Shown here piece by piece: positions 1 to 7,397 of a DNA stretch of 11,939 nucleotides. Each line of letters opens with the position of its first letter. Position 1 is the first letter of the stretch. The translations under genes were made by a program, and so were the position numbers. A model generated the notes under the pieces. It made no database searches, had not been told where the DNA came from, and saw nothing but the letters and a program-made list of their open reading frames with translations. This DNA is from an uncultured Methanobrevibacter sp. GTDB taxonomy: Archaea > Methanobacteriota > Methanobacteria > Methanobacteriales > Methanobacteriaceae. The stretch lies in assembly GCA_902782595.1 (NCBI GenBank), contig CACZNW010000043.1, positions 1 to 11,939 on the forward strand. Reading direction: 5' to 3'.

Positions 1-112
1 AATACAATATAATTAAAGCATGAATAGAAATTTAAATAAAAAAAGAAATGATATTAATTAAAAAGCTTAACTTGATAGCAATGTTGAAAATCAGTAATTT
101 TTATATAGTATA

Positions 113-224
113 ATAACATATGTTATATTTGTATAACATGAGTTATAACTTCTTTTTTAGGTTTACCAAAACCTTTATATATTAAAAATAACTATTGTTA
201 TATAGTAAATATAACACGTGATAT
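113..224. promoter_or_regulatory. Array of four ATAAC-N4-GTTAT palindromes upstream of metY (putative operators)
   Basis: Four copies of the same 14-base spaced palindrome lie in the metY leader: 113-126 (spacer ATAT, so the whole site is a perfect palindrome), 133-146 (spacer ATGA), 188-201 (spacer TATT) and 211-224 (spacer ACGT, right arm GATAT with one mismatch). Start-to-start distances are 20, 55 and 23 bases, so copies 1-2 and 3-4 are about two helical turns apart. Copy 3 sits between the TATA box and the predicted transcription start and copy 4 just after it; copies 1 and 2 lie upstream of the promoter. This arrangement fits binding sites of a dimeric regulator, probably a repressor of metY. 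The regulator is unknown to me. The pattern is directly visible; the function is inference. Confidence 0.6.
169..183 (+). promoter_or_regulatory. metY promoter: BRE-like AAACC plus TATA box
   Basis: AAACC at 169-173 is followed by TTTATATATT at 174-183, the best archaeal TATA box in the metY leader. With the usual distance of about 25 bases, transcription would begin near 203-205, giving an mRNA leader of about 55 bases. A short inverted repeat, GGTTT-ACCA-AAACC at 160-173, covers the BRE position. A second weaker TATA-like run at 221-230 would start transcription inside the Shine-Dalgarno and is less likely. Confidence 0.55.
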
Positions 225-258
225 AATTTACTTTTATTCAATAAAAAGGTGATAATGA

Positions 259-1557
259 ATGGCAAATAAAGATTATGGATTAGCAACATTAGGTGTACGT
301 GCAGGACAAACTCCAGACCCGGCAACAGGAGCTCAAGCAGTTCCTATTTATCAGACAACCTCGTATGTATTCAAAGACTCAGATGAAGCTGCAAGAAGAT
401 TCGCCCTTCAAGAGTTTGGACAAATTTACTCCAGACTCACAAACCCAACCAGTGATGTATTTGAAGCAAGAATTGCCGCTATCGAAGGCGGTAACTCAGG
501 ACTTTCAACATCAAGTGGTCTTGCAGCAATAACATATGCAATCTTAAACGTAACAGAACCTGGAGACAACATAGTATCTGCAGACAACCTCTACGGGGGA
601 ACCTATCAGTTATTTAACTACACTTTCCGAGATCTGGCAAGGGAAGTTAAATTTGTAAATTCACAGGACCTTCAGGCATTTGAAGATGCAATTGATGAAA
701 AAACCAAAGCGATATATGTTGAATCAATAGGAAACCCAAAACTTGACGTACCGGATTTTGAAAAACTGGCAGAAATCGCACACTCTCATGACATACCGTT
801 AATAGTCGACAACACCGTCGGAGTTGGACTTGTCAGGCCGCTGGAACATGGTGCAGATGTTATTGCAGCATCAGCTACAAAATATGTTGGAGGACACGGT
901 ACAGCAGTTGGAGGATATATAGTAGACTCCGGAAAATTCAACTGGGGAAATGGAAAGTTTGCAAACTTCACACAACCCGATCCAAGCTATCACGGACTTG
1001 TATTCTGGGATACATTCGGAGATGTTCCTGAACTTGGAAACATCGCATTTACAGTAAGAGCAAGAGCAAGACTTTTAAGAGACATAGGAGCAACACAGGC
1101 ACCTGTACACAGTTTCATTTTCCTCCAGGGACTTGAAAGTTTGGATGTCCGTGTAAAAAGACACTCTGAAAATGCTCTAAAAGTAGCTGAATTCCTTGAA
1201 TCCCATCCGAAGGTCAATTGGGTAAATTATCCTGGTTTAAAATCTCACCCGACATATGAGGTAAATAAAAAATACCTGAAAGACCACTTCGCCGGAATAT
1301 TGGGTTTCGGTGTTGAAGGAGGAGAGGAAGCAGGTCGCAAGGTAATTGAAAAACTGGAACTGTTCTCAATACTTGCAAACATAGGAGATGCAAAAAGTCT
1401 TGCAATTCATCCTGCAAGCACAACACATCAGCAGTTAAGCCCTGAAGAACAGGAGGCAACAGGTGTAACACCTGATTTCATCAGGCTTTCCATCGGTTTG
1501 GAGGATGTTGATGATTTAATAGAAGACCTTAATCAGGCTTTAAACAGCCTTGATTAG
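259..1557 (+). CDS. metY: O-acetylhomoserine aminocarboxypropyltransferase (sulfhydrylase)
   Basis: This 432-residue protein is a PLP enzyme of the Cys/Met metabolism family. MetY proteins join O-acetylhomoserine and sulfide to give homocysteine, the precursor of methionine. The length is normal for MetY, longer than the roughly 390 residues of MetB/MetC relatives. Visible landmarks are the N-terminal YSRLTNPT stretch (residues 57-64, phosphate-binding and substrate loop), the cofactor aspartate in LIVDNT (D184) and the PLP lysine in SATKYVGGHG (K208). The start at 259 is set by AGGTGAT at 247-253, five bases upstream; an ATG at 255 is out of frame and meets a stop after four codons. The gene is preceded by an operator-like palindrome array and followed after 75 bases by nifS. 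Family is certain; the exact acyl-homoserine substrate is inferred. Confidence 0.93.
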   Translation: MANKDYGLATLGVRAGQTPDPATGAQAVPIYQTTSYVFKDSDEAARRFALQEFGQIYSRLTNPTSDVFEARIAAIEGGNSGLSTSSGLAAITYAILNVTEPGDNIVSADNLYGGTYQLFNYTFRDLAREVKFVNSQDLQAFEDAIDEKTKAIYVESIGNPKLDVPDFEKLAEIAHSHDIPLIVDNTVGVGLVRPLEHGADVIAASATKYVGGHGTAVGGYIVDSGKFNWGNGKFANFTQPDPSYHGLVFWDTFGDVPELGNIAFTVRARARLLRDIGATQAPVHSFIFLQGLESLDVRVKRHSENALKVAEFLESHPKVNWVNYPGLKSHPTYEVNKKYLKDHFAGILGFGVEGGEEAGRKVIEKLELFSILANIGDAKSLAIHPASTTHQQLSPEEQEATGVTPDFIRLSIGLEDVDDLIEDLNQALNSLD

Positions 1558-1575
1558 GTAACCTTCTGCTCACTT

Positions 1576-1590
1576 AAAATATATATAACA
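1576..1590 (+). promoter_or_regulatory. Possible TATA box for nifS
   Basis: AAAATATATATAACA lies 43 bases before the nifS start in the 75-base gap after metY. A TATA box here would place transcription start near 1609 and leave room for the Shine-Dalgarno at 1620-1624. No terminator hairpin is seen between metY and nifS, so read-through from metY is also possible. Confidence 0.35.
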
Positions 1591-1632
1591 TAAAATAATT
1601 AAATTTAGAAAAAACAATTGGGAGATTAAAGA

Positions 1633-2841
1633 ATGTATTTGGATAACTCAGCAACTACACAAGTCAGTGAGGAAGTTTTTGAAGAAATGAAACCGTATTT
1701 CATCGAAGAGTTTGGAAACCCTTCCACTCTTTATGGAATTGGTCGTGAATCAAAAAAAGCTCTTGAATTAGCTCGCCAGAGGGTGGCGGATGCAATCAAT
1801 GCAAAACCTGGAGAAATTATCTTTACCGGTGGAGGATCTGAATCCGACAATTTGGCGGTTAAGGGTATAGCCTTTAAACTGGCTAAAAAGGGAAAACATA
1901 TAATCACTACAGAAATAGAACACCCTGCCATTAAGGAAACCCTTCACTTTTTAGAGTCACTTGACTTTAAAGTAACATATCTGCCGGTTTATGAAAACGG
2001 TATTATAAAAATTGATGACTTGAAAGAGGCAATCACTGATGAAACAATCCTCATTACCGTAATGCACGGTAACAATGAAATCGGTACAATCCAGCCGATT
2101 GAGGAAATCGGTGAAATTGCACGTGAAAATGGCATTAAATTCCATACCGATGCCGTTCAGACTTTCGGTAAAATAGATGTTGATGTTGAGAAATTAAAAG
2201 TCGATTTGCTTTCTTTATCTTCTCATAAAATCAATGGTCCAAAAGGTGTTGGAGCATTATACATTAAAAAGGGAACCAGAGTTGTTCCACTTATCCACGG
2301 TGGAGGACAGGAAAGAGGAATCAGGGCAGGAACCGAAAATGTTCCGGGAATTGTAGGATTTGGAAAGGCATGCGAACTTGCAGCTGCTCAACTTGACGAG
2401 CATTATGAAAAGCTCTCTGCAATAAGAGACGAACTCATTGATAAAGTTCTCTCCACAATACCTGAAGCCTACCTCAACGGTGACAGACAGAACAGACTGC
2501 CGAATCTTATCAACTTCAGATTCAAAGCTATTGAAGGTGAATCATTAATCCTTTTACTTGATTCAAAAGGATATCAGACTTCAACCGGTTCAGCATGCTC
2601 ATCAAATAAACTTGAAGCATCACCTGTACTGACTGCACTCGGACTGGATCCCGTGGACGTTCACGGGTCTTTAAGGATTTCCCTTGCTCCCGAAAGTGAT
2701 GCCTTTGATATTGATGAATTCGTCACTACAATTGCAGAGGCAGTTAAAAGATTAAGACAAATGTCTCCTTTATGGAATCAGGAACTTGATTATGATAATA
2801 TTATGTGTAAAAAGCACGAAGATAACTGTAGGATGTGTTAA
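1633..2841 (+). CDS. nifS: Cysteine desulfurase (NifS/IscS family)
   Basis: This 402-residue PLP enzyme removes sulfur from cysteine as a protein-bound persulfide, giving alanine and sulfur for Fe-S clusters. Landmarks: N-terminal YLDNSATT (residues 2-9), catalytic histidine in EHPA (H97), cofactor aspartate in HTDAVQ (D173), PLP lysine in SSHKINGPKG (K199), and the mobile-loop persulfide cysteine in STGSACSS (C322). The C-terminus carries a cysteine tail (C392, C399, C402), including a final CRMC, that is not part of the fold core and is discussed as a finding. GGGAG at 1620-1624 is the Shine-Dalgarno. The scaffold gene nifU begins two bases after the stop, so the pair is co-transcribed. Function is confident from motifs and neighbour. 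Confidence 0.95.
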   Translation: MYLDNSATTQVSEEVFEEMKPYFIEEFGNPSTLYGIGRESKKALELARQRVADAINAKPGEIIFTGGGSESDNLAVKGIAFKLAKKGKHIITTEIEHPAIKETLHFLESLDFKVTYLPVYENGIIKIDDLKEAITDETILITVMHGNNEIGTIQPIEEIGEIARENGIKFHTDAVQTFGKIDVDVEKLKVDLLSLSSHKINGPKGVGALYIKKGTRVVPLIHGGGQERGIRAGTENVPGIVGFGKACELAAAQLDEHYEKLSAIRDELIDKVLSTIPEAYLNGDRQNRLPNLINFRFKAIEGESLILLLDSKGYQTSTGSACSSNKLEASPVLTALGLDPVDVHGSLRISLAPESDAFDIDEFVTTIAEAVKRLRQMSPLWNQELDYDNIMCKKHEDNCRMC

Positions 2842-2843
2842 TT

Positions 2844-3218
2844 ATGGATTATTCAGAAAAAGTAATGGATCACTTTGCCAACCCTAGAAACTGCAGAAAA
2901 ATGGAAGATGCCAACGGTGTTGGAACTGTCGGAAACCCGACCTGCGGAGATTTGATGACAATATACATTAAGGTTAATGATGATGAGGTCATTGAAGACA
3001 TTTCATTTCAGACATTCGGTTGCGGAGCAGCTATTGCAACAAGCAGCATGATTACCGAAATTGCAGTTGGTAAAACCCTTGATGAAGCTTTAAAAATCTC
3101 AAGAAATGACGTTGCAGATGAACTGGATGGCCTTCCACCAATTAAAATGCACTGTTCAAACCTTGCGGCAGACGGACTTCAGGCAGCAATCGAAAACTAT
3201 TATGAAAACAATCAATAA
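2844..3218 (+). CDS. nifU: Fe-S cluster assembly scaffold (IscU/NifU N-terminal type)
   Basis: This 124-residue protein is a stand-alone IscU-type scaffold on which Fe-S clusters are built from iron and NifS-derived sulfur. It has all three ligand cysteines: C34 in GNPTCGD with the conserved D36, C60 in TFGCGAAIA, and C104 in KMHCSNLAA with the preceding H103. LPPIK (residues 97-101) stands where bacterial IscU has the LPPVK chaperone-binding motif; no hscA/hscB genes are in the window. It ends after the U-type domain, with no NifU-style ferredoxin or C-terminal Nfu domain. The ATG at 2844 is chosen because it lies two bases after the nifS stop and matches the family start MDYSEKVMDHF; AGGATG near 2830-2835 can serve as ribosome site. 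An upstream TTG in frame is not needed. Confidence 0.94.
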   Translation: MDYSEKVMDHFANPRNCRKMEDANGVGTVGNPTCGDLMTIYIKVNDDEVIEDISFQTFGCGAAIATSSMITEIAVGKTLDEALKISRNDVADELDGLPPIKMHCSNLAADGLQAAIENYYENNQ

Positions 3219-3271
3219 TAATAAATACTTTAAAAAATAAACTATTTTTAAATATTTTAGGAGATGTAAAA

Positions 3272-3637
3272 ATGGCAAAAATTTTAAAATGTGATGATTG
3301 CGGAAGCATAATTCAAGTATTAGCCGAAGGCGATGAAAAAGTATGTTCAGACCATATGCTCGAGTTCCCTGTTCAAACTGAAGGGGATAAAGCTCCAAAA
3401 CACAAACCTGTTGTTGAAATTGACGGCGACAAAGTATCAGTCAAAGTCGGTGAAGTTGCTCACCCTATGGATGATGATCACTACATTGAATTTCTAATCG
3501 TCGAAGCGGGTGCTGAACAATATGTAAAATGCTTTAAACCTGGAGATGTCGCAGAAGCAACATTCACAGTAAATTCAACAGATGATGTTAAGGCATTAGC
3601 ATTCTGTAACCAACATGGACTCTGGTCCAGCGAATAA
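3272..3637 (+). CDS. dfx: Superoxide reductase, desulfoferrodoxin family, with incomplete N-terminal iron site
   Basis: This 121-residue protein matches the full length of desulfoferrodoxin, which reduces superoxide to hydrogen peroxide in anaerobes. All five ligands of the catalytic Fe(His)4(Cys) centre are visible: H44 in KHKPV, H64 and H70 in HPMDDDHYIE, and C112 and H115 in FCNQHG. K43, the catalytic lysine next to the first histidine, is kept, but the neighbouring position that is glutamate in most desulfoferrodoxins is proline (P42). The N-terminal rubredoxin-like site has C7, C10 and C25, but S26 replaces the fourth cysteine, so the classical FeCys4 centre cannot form as usual. AGGAGAT at 3259-3265 is a strong Shine-Dalgarno. 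It follows nifU by 53 bases and is closed by a terminator, so it is the last gene of the sulfur/iron cluster. Confidence 0.92.
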   Translation: MAKILKCDDCGSIIQVLAEGDEKVCSDHMLEFPVQTEGDKAPKHKPVVEIDGDKVSVKVGEVAHPMDDDHYIEFLIVEAGAEQYVKCFKPGDVAEATFTVNSTDDVKALAFCNQHGLWSSE

Positions 3638-3676
3638 AAGTTTAAAATTTTATTTTAAACTTCTTTTTTATTTTTT
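3638..3676 (+). terminator. Hairpin plus T-tract terminator after the superoxide reductase gene
   Basis: A perfect 10-base inverted repeat, AAGTTTAAAA (3638-3647) and TTTTAAACTT (3653-3662), with a 5-base loop, starts directly after the stop codon and is followed by CTTTTTTATTTTTT (3663-3676). This is a textbook hairpin/oligo-T end and separates the sulfur/iron cluster from the next operon. Confidence 0.75.
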
Positions 3677-3697
3677 ATAACAAATTTTAATAATATC

Positions 3698-3710
3698 TTT
3701 TTATATATTT
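3698..3710 (+). promoter_or_regulatory. Possible TATA box for the 3717 operon
   Basis: TTTTTATATATTT is a good TATA match, but it ends only six bases before the proposed GTG start, which would put transcription start inside the reading frame near 3730. A weaker run, TTTTTTATAA at 3671-3680, would allow a leader of about 15 bases. Promoter and start codon here need experimental mapping. Confidence 0.35.
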
Positions 3711-3716
3711 AATACT

Positions 3717-4217
3717 GTGTCTAGTTATATTAAATTAATAATTTTTATTGTAGTTTTGCTTTTAATTTCAGTATCTGTTGTTTATATTGATAGTTCAATG
3801 GATAATATTAATAAATCAATGCCCGATATCAGTGACGATATTGTTCAGGGGGATATGGATTATAATGAATCTGTTGAATTATTGAATGATAAAAATTATG
3901 AGGAATCCAGACAGAAGGCAGTATCTGCTGGAGATAATTATAACAACAGTTTAAAAAGCCTTAAAGATATTGAAGAAAAATATGATAAAGATTTAAAGGA
4001 TGTTCACAAAGACTACATGGACACAACCATCAATGAACTGGAACTGAAATTAAAGGCAGTTGATAATTTAAAAGAGGCAATATATTATTTGGAAATGTAT
4101 TATAATTATACCGGATCCGATTATGGAAGTGAAGCAAATGAAATAATGCTGGATGCTGTAAAATATCAAAATGAAAGAAACAGCATTGTCCAGGAAAATC
4201 CGGAGTTATTCAATTAG
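3717..4217 (+). CDS. Membrane-anchored helical protein of unknown function
   Basis: I do not recognise this 166-residue protein. An N-terminal hydrophobic helix (about residues 5-24) looks like an uncleaved signal anchor, leaving an outside domain of about 140 residues that is acidic, lysine-rich and predicted to be helical. Stretches around residues 52-110 with repeated asparagine, glutamate, lysine and leucine resemble coiled-coil or TPR-like helices. The GTG start is chosen because it is the only one giving the full membrane helix; no Shine-Dalgarno is visible and the nearest TATA box is very close, so the start is uncertain. The next in-frame ATG, at 3798, would remove the anchor. The stop lies 14 bases before the COG1107 nuclease start, suggesting co-transcription. 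No function is assigned. Confidence 0.65.
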   Translation: MSSYIKLIIFIVVLLLISVSVVYIDSSMDNINKSMPDISDDIVQGDMDYNESVELLNDKNYEESRQKAVSAGDNYNNSLKSLKDIEEKYDKDLKDVHKDYMDTTINELELKLKAVDNLKEAIYYLEMYYNYTGSDYGSEANEIMLDAVKYQNERNSIVQENPELFN

Positions 4218-4231
4218 TACAGGTGGTTTTA

Positions 4232-6496
4232 ATGAAAACTAAATGTCCAAAATGTAATGGGATAGGTTCAGTTGTAGTGGATTATAAAGAATGTGATGCC
4301 TGTGGAGGAACAGGTTATGAAGATGATGTTTTTAATATAGGAAATCATTTTAAAGGAGTTAACAGTAAAGCACGTGATAAATTTGACCTTGGAGGTGAAG
4401 AAGATATTCCATGTGAGGCATGCAACGGAAAGGGGCAGGTTGAAGTCTATGAGCAATGTCCTCACTGCAATGGAACCGGTCAGGTTAATGTATGCAGAGA
4501 CTGCGGTAAACTGCTTGATGAAAAATACGACTTATGCCATGAATGTGGTGAAAAAAGAAAGGCTGATAAAATGAAGCGTGACGAATATGAAGCCAGAAGA
4601 AAACAGGTACGTGATGTTTATTTCCTGGATTCAATGTGTAATATGAAAGATATTGATCGGAATAAACTATACAAGGGAAAAATTACAAGAATAGAAAGAT
4701 ACGGTGCTTTTGTAACCTTGAATAATAACGTTTGGGGACTTATGAGAGGGGATGTCTCTGAATATAATGTGGGAGAGGAGGTAATTGTATTTGTTACCTC
4801 AATAAAATCAAGGGAAGGTAAAATTGACTTTGCACCGGCATATGTTGAAGAGTATAATCTTAAAAGACAATCCAAATCAATTCCGAGAACACTCATATCC
4901 GATTTGGATGAGAAAAAAGGAAGGATTGTTAGAATTGATGGTGAAGTTCAGCAAATCCAGCAGACCTCGGGACCTACTATATTTATTGTAAGTGATGAAT
5001 CCGGAACAACCGAAATTGCCGCTTTTGATAAGGCCGGGGAGCGGTCATATCCTGAAATTGAACTGGCTGATGCTGTTCAGGTCATCGGTGAGGTCAATGA
5101 ACACAGCGGAAAAACCCAGATTGAATCATCTTCAATGATAAAGTTAGATGAGGAAAGCACACGTCAGCTCCATAGGCTGATTGATGAAGCCTTAAACAAA
5201 AAGGCAATGCCTAAGGAAGTTGATTTCCTAGTTAAAAGTGATGTTTTAAACAGGCTTAGACCTAAAATGTATGAAGCAGCCCACAAAATCAGAAGGGCGA
5301 TACTTGACGGAAGAACCATACTTTTAAGACACCATAATGATGCAGATGGAATTGTTTCAGGAGTGGCAATGGAAAAGGCCATCGTTCCATTAATTTTGGA
5401 AGCAAATCCGACTAATGATGCTGAATATTACTACTTTAAAAGGTCACCAAGTAAAGCTCCATTCTATGAGCTGGAAGATGTTGTAAAAGATTTGTCATTT
5501 GCACTTGAAGACCAGCAGAGGCACGGTCAGAAACTGCCTTTAATCGTCCTGCTGGACAACGGTTCAACAGAAGAGGACATTGTGGCACTTATGCAGGCGA
5601 AAATCTATGACATTGAAATAGTTGTAATAGATCACCACTCACCTGGAGAACTGCTGACAGTGGATGAGCAGGACGGGGAAATATACGGTGCAACAGTGGC
5701 TGTTGACGAATATGTTGACTGTCATGTAAACCCGTACCTTGTAGGTGGAGATTCGCAGCTGACTGCAGGATGCCTTGCAACTGAAGTGGCACACATCATA
5801 AATCCGAGTGTTAAAGATCTGATTAAACATTTACCGGCAATTGCTGCATTGGGGGACCGTGCAGAATGCGGTGAAGTTTACCAGTACCTTAAACTGGCTG
5901 CAGAAAAAGGTTATTCAAAAGAACACCTTGCAAAAGTGGCTGAATGTGTTGACTTTGAAGCATACTTCCTGAGATTTATGAATGGAAGGGGTATAATGGA
6001 TACTATTCTGGCCGTTGACAACATTGACAAGCACAGAAAAATGATCGATGCTTTATATAAGGAATATCAAAAAAGAATCAATACTCAGCTTAGGGCAGCC
6101 CTTCCGAATATCAAACAGACCCAGCTTGAAAACGGAATTTACTTTAACCTTCTTGACGTTGAAAAATTCGCACATAAATTCACATTCCCGGCTCCGGGAA
6201 AAACCTGCGGTTTTGTCCATGACCATGTAATAAAGCAGCTGGGAGAAGATAAACCTATTGTAACATTGGGTCACGGACCCGACTTCGGAGTGTTCAGGGC
6301 AACAGATGCAGTTAACGAACAGTATGGATTCAATGTTAATGAAATTGTATCTGAAATGATTAATAAGGTTCCTCAGGCAGGTATTGACGGAGGGGGCCAT
6401 GAATGTGCCGGTTCCATAAAGTATATTGAAGGACTCGGTGATGAAGTATTATATAAAGTTGTTGAAGAAATACAGTCATTGTCTAAAAAAGGATAA
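4232..6496 (+). CDS. Archaeal RecJ-like DHH exonuclease with DnaJ-type zinc finger (COG1107 type)
   Basis: This 754-residue protein is a multidomain nucleic-acid phosphoesterase. In order: a DnaJ-type zinc finger with four CxxCxGxG motifs (C5/C8, C21/C24, C61/C64, C76/C79), a zinc ribbon (C88/C91 with C102/C105), a basic linker, an S1-like RNA/DNA-binding domain (about 146-205), an OB-fold (about 227-305), a DHH domain and a DHHA1 domain. Catalytic metal-binding motifs are intact: HHNDADG (367-373), LDNGS (D442), IDHHS (D467-H469), GDRAE (D542), and the C-terminal GGGHECAG (720-727). This matches the archaea-specific RecJ-like family COG1107, expected to degrade single-stranded DNA or RNA, with a role in repair or RNA turnover not established here. 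The ATG at 4232 is preferred over a GTG at 4223 because AGGTGG (4221-4226) is its ribosome site. Confidence 0.9.
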   Translation: MKTKCPKCNGIGSVVVDYKECDACGGTGYEDDVFNIGNHFKGVNSKARDKFDLGGEEDIPCEACNGKGQVEVYEQCPHCNGTGQVNVCRDCGKLLDEKYDLCHECGEKRKADKMKRDEYEARRKQVRDVYFLDSMCNMKDIDRNKLYKGKITRIERYGAFVTLNNNVWGLMRGDVSEYNVGEEVIVFVTSIKSREGKIDFAPAYVEEYNLKRQSKSIPRTLISDLDEKKGRIVRIDGEVQQIQQTSGPTIFIVSDESGTTEIAAFDKAGERSYPEIELADAVQVIGEVNEHSGKTQIESSSMIKLDEESTRQLHRLIDEALNKKAMPKEVDFLVKSDVLNRLRPKMYEAAHKIRRAILDGRTILLRHHNDADGIVSGVAMEKAIVPLILEANPTNDAEYYYFKRSPSKAPFYELEDVVKDLSFALEDQQRHGQKLPLIVLLDNGSTEEDIVALMQAKIYDIEIVVIDHHSPGELLTVDEQDGEIYGATVAVDEYVDCHVNPYLVGGDSQLTAGCLATEVAHIINPSVKDLIKHLPAIAALGDRAECGEVYQYLKLAAEKGYSKEHLAKVAECVDFEAYFLRFMNGRGIMDTILAVDNIDKHRKMIDALYKEYQKRINTQLRAALPNIKQTQLENGIYFNLLDVEKFAHKFTFPAPGKTCGFVHDHVIKQLGEDKPIVTLGHGPDFGVFRATDAVNEQYGFNVNEIVSEMINKVPQAGIDGGGHECAGSIKYIEGLGDEVLYKVVEEIQSLSKKG

Positions 6497-6500
6497 AAAA

Positions 6501-7388
6501 ATGCATTTGGGAAACTACTGTAGAAAATGCGGTCACAGGATACTGCCCAATGAACCGTATTGTGTGGGATGCGGTCTTAAAACAAGTTACACTGCCGATT
6601 ATGAAGTATGTGTACTGGTTCCGCCTGTCCACAATATAGGCTTTTTTGATTTTGACATTGACTTTTCACCTTATATCAATTCTAAAAAACAGGATTTTCG
6701 GTATGAAATCTGTTCATGCGGATATCTCAATGACATTAACAACGAGTACTGTTATATGTGTGGGGTAAAAAGAAATCCCGGAAGGTTTTCAAAGATTTTT
6801 AAAAAAGAGTCCAAACCTGAATTTTCCATGGACAATGTTTTATGCCAATGCGGAGCAATCAACTCCAAGGAAAATGTCTTCTGCGAACAATGTGGAAAAC
6901 AGTTAAAGGAGGATTCATCTAATATATATGACAATTACAGTAATTTCAACCTTGAGCATAAGGATTCAGTATTTTGTTTCTGTGGTCAGGAAAATGAAAA
7001 ATATTCTCAATTCTGTAAAAATTGTGGGCTGCCTTTAATGAATTATGGTAGTCAAAATGACATCGCCATATTGTGTACCTGCTCATGTATAAATGAAAAC
7101 ACATCTGATTTCTGCATTGAATGCGGAAATAACCTGAAAGGGGAAGACAAAAAAATAGTTTGTGTCTGCGGACATAAAAACAGTCCGGGCTACAAGTTTT
7201 GTGAAAACTGTGACAGGCCATTGAACCCTCAAAGAACAATTAAAACAAGAATTATATGTTCCTGTGGTGAAATTTTAAGTTGGGATACGGATTTCTGTCC
7301 CAATTGTGGAAAAAGTATTAAAAAAATTTTAATACATAAAAATTCAATTAACCGAACCGTAAAAACTTTAAAAAGCATGTTCAGGTAG
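6501..7388 (+). CDS. Seven-zinc-ribbon protein of unknown function
   Basis: I do not recognise this 295-residue soluble protein beyond its zinc ribbons. Ribbon 1 is CxxC/CxxC (C7/C10, C21/C24). Ribbons 2-7 have a shortened first knuckle, CxC, followed after a constant ten residues by CxxC: C71/C73-C84/C87, C115/C117-C128/C131, C159/C161-C172/C175, C192/C194-C205/C208, C221/C223-C234/C237 and C253/C255-C266/C269. An aromatic residue usually precedes the second pair. Linkers vary, and ribbons 1 and 2 are separated by a 45-residue stretch rich in Phe, Asp and Tyr. The C-terminal 25 residues are strongly basic. The ATG lies four bases after the nuclease stop with a weak AGGAT upstream, so translation is probably coupled. 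An upstream in-frame ATG at 6426 would overlap the nuclease by 70 bases and is not supported. A nucleic-acid or protein-binding scaffold is a guess. Confidence 0.85.
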   Translation: MHLGNYCRKCGHRILPNEPYCVGCGLKTSYTADYEVCVLVPPVHNIGFFDFDIDFSPYINSKKQDFRYEICSCGYLNDINNEYCYMCGVKRNPGRFSKIFKKESKPEFSMDNVLCQCGAINSKENVFCEQCGKQLKEDSSNIYDNYSNFNLEHKDSVFCFCGQENEKYSQFCKNCGLPLMNYGSQNDIAILCTCSCINENTSDFCIECGNNLKGEDKKIVCVCGHKNSPGYKFCENCDRPLNPQRTIKTRIICSCGEILSWDTDFCPNCGKSIKKILIHKNSINRTVKTLKSMFR

Positions 7389-7397
7389 TGATTTTTT

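Noticed and set aside
1..112. End of an upstream gene or start of a divergent one
   Set aside because: Short AT-rich sequence with no codon pattern, start context or motif that I can support; it is left as intergenic.
255..269. ATG at 255 as start of metY
   Set aside because: It is out of frame with metY and stops after four codons; the Shine-Dalgarno spacing fits the ATG at 259.
3229..3252. A/T-only hairpin between nifU and the superoxide reductase gene as terminator
   Set aside because: The stem has no G-C pair and one bulge, and no T tract follows; such pairing is expected by chance in AT-rich spacers.
6053..6400. 115-codon minus-strand frame
   Set aside because: It is antisense to the conserved DHHA1 part of the nuclease, with no recognisable protein features or ribosome site.
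6426..6500. Longer start of the seven-zinc-ribbon protein inside the nuclease gene
   Set aside because: The extra 25 residues overlap conserved nuclease coding sequence, and the ATG at 6501 gives the first zinc ribbon directly.
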